The notes below the pieces were generated by a model. The model was not told the DNA's origin. It made no database searches and worked only from the letters and a program-made list of their open reading frames with translations. Positions 14,834-16,064 of a stretch of 16,064 bases of DNA are shown here, one piece after another. This DNA is from Aliishimia sp965369035 (GTDB lineage Bacteria > Pseudomonadota > Alphaproteobacteria > Rhodobacterales > Rhodobacteraceae). Position numbers and translations under genes: made by a program. The stretch is from contig CBDUPF010000056.1 of NCBI GenBank assembly GCA_965369035.1, positions 1 to 16,064 on the forward strand, read 5' to 3'. The first letter of the stretch is position 1; every line of letters begins with the position of its first letter.

Positions 14834-16064
14834 ATGGTCGATATCGCCGCCCGCGTCTGGAACCACAAATGGAAGATCGACCCCGTCGTCCGGTCGCTCA
14901 TCGATACCGACTTCTACAAGTTGCTGATGTGCCAGTCGATCTTCCGAAACCATCCCGACACCACCGTAACCTTCAGCCTCATCAACCGCTCCACCCACGT
15001 CCCCCTGGCCGACCTCATCGACGAGGGGGAGCTGCGCGAGCAACTCGACCACATCCGCTCCCTCTCGCTCTCCCGCGGCGAAAGCACCTGGATGCGTGGC
15101 AACACCTTCTACGGCAAGCGCAGCATGTTCACCCCCGCCTTCATGGACTGGTTCGAGGCGCTGCGCCTGCCGCCCTACCACCTCGAACGCGTGGGCGACC
15201 AGTACGAGCTGACCTTCGAAGGCCCCTGGCCCGAGGTCATGCTGTGGGAGATCCCCGCACTCGCCGTGCTCATGGAACTCCGTGGCCGCGCCGTGCTCAA
15301 CACCATGGGCCGGTTCGAACTTCAGGTCCTCTACGCCCGCGCCATGACCAAGCTCTGGGAGAAGATCGAGGTGTTGCGCGACCTCCCCGGCCTGCGCGTG
15401 GCCGATTTCGGTACCCGCCGCCGCCACGGCTTTCTCTGGCAGGACTGGTGCGTTCGCGCGATGACCGAAGGGCTGGGCCCCGCCTTCATCGGCACCTCCA
15501 ACTGCCTCATCGCCAAGAACCGCGACCTGGAGGCGATCGGCACCAACGCCCACGAACTCCCCATGGTCTACGCGGCACTGGCGGAAACGGACGCCGAACT
15601 GGCCCGCGCGCCCTACGAGGTGCTCTCCGACTGGCACGAGGAGCATTCCGGCAACCTGCGCATCATCCTGCCCGACACCTACGGGACCGAGGGGTTCCTG
15701 AAGAACGCGCCCGACTGGCTGGCCGGCTGGACCGGCATCCGCATCGATTCAGGCGATCCCGCGACCGGGGCGGAGACCGCCATCCGCTGGTGGAAGGAGC
15801 GGGGCGAGGACCCGCGCGAGAAACTGGTGATCTTCTCCGACGGGCTCGACGTGGACGCGATCCGCGACCTGCATGCCCGTTTCATGGGGCGGGTGAAGGT
15901 CTCCTTCGGCTGGGGCACGATGCTGACCAACGACTTCCGCGGGTTGGCGAAGGACGACGCGCTGGCCCCGTTCTCGCTGGTGTGCAAGGCCGTCGCAGCG
16001 AACGGCCGTCCTACGGTGAAGCTGAGCGACAACCCCCGCAAGGCCATGGGCCCCGCAGACGAGG
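14834..16064 (+). CDS. pncB: PncB, nicotinate phosphoribosyltransferase (3' end beyond window)
   Basis: 410 complete codons are present out of an expected 430 or so. The N-terminus has SLIDTDFYKLLMCQSIF (21-37). Family motifs follow: FGTRRRHGF (192-200), FIGTSNCLIAK (218-228), GTNAHELPMVY (236-246) with H240 as the His that is phosphorylated during catalysis, IRIDSGDP (302-309), IFSDGLD (333-339) and VSFGWGT. The enzyme joins nicotinate and PRPP to give nicotinate mononucleotide, using ATP, in NAD salvage after PncA. AGGAGA at 14821-14826 is 7 bases before ATG 14834. The 192-base stretch 14642-14833 holds only this leader, with no other gene seen. The last residues in view (SDNPRKAMGPADE) are still internal to the family. 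Confidence 0.97.
   Translation, partial: MVDIAARVWNHKWKIDPVVRSLIDTDFYKLLMCQSIFRNHPDTTVTFSLINRSTHVPLADLIDEGELREQLDHIRSLSLSRGESTWMRGNTFYGKRSMFTPAFMDWFEALRLPPYHLERVGDQYELTFEGPWPEVMLWEIPALAVLMELRGRAVLNTMGRFELQVLYARAMTKLWEKIEVLRDLPGLRVADFGTRRRHGFLWQDWCVRAMTEGLGPAFIGTSNCLIAKNRDLEAIGTNAHELPMVYAALAETDAELARAPYEVLSDWHEEHSGNLRIILPDTYGTEGFLKNAPDWLAGWTGIRIDSGDPATGAETAIRWWKERGEDPREKLVIFSDGLDVDAIRDLHARFMGRVKVSFGWGTMLTNDFRGLAKDDALAPFSLVCKAVAANGRPTVKLSDNPRKAMGPADE

Overview
The window is GC-rich DNA from an alphaproteobacterium, most likely a Rhodobacterales (Roseobacter-group) member. The evidence is the flagellar gene content and protein style, two CtrA-like boxes, and the pncA/pncB and trhO neighbourhood. 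All taxonomic statements are inference from protein resemblance; no search was run.

Region 1 (1-3288, + strand): the 3' end of fliN and a complete fliP (export gate), then a GT2 glycosyltransferase and a multi-pass polysaccharide flippase-like protein. The last two look like a sugar-polymer or glycan module placed between two flagellar gene blocks.

Region 2 (3440-9257, - strand): a flagellar operon read motB-flgE-flgK-flgL-flgI (stator, hook, two hook-filament junction proteins, P-ring). flgL and flgI overlap as TGATG. A GC-rich hairpin lies just after flgI. CtrA-like sites (TTAA-N7-TTAAC with one mismatch) lie upstream of motB and upstream of flgE, consistent with cell-cycle/CtrA control of motility.

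Region 3 (9328-13037): a divergently transcribed MFS transporter, then on the - strand trhO (tRNA U34 hydroxylase) and two overlapping genes of unknown function. The first unknown is an exported protein with a beta-rich N-terminal part; the second is an exported or membrane-anchored protein with two later membrane helices.

Region 4 (13146-16064, + strand): NAD salvage genes pncA (nicotinamidase) and pncB (nicotinate phosphoribosyltransferase, cut by the window edge). Between them is a decayed second copy of the pncB 5' end, including its ribosome binding site. Its reading frame runs into, and overlaps as ATGA, an unrecognised 201-residue gene. This looks like an insertion that displaced the old pncB start, and it is the least ordinary locus here. 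I saw no tRNA, rRNA, CRISPR array or transposase gene.
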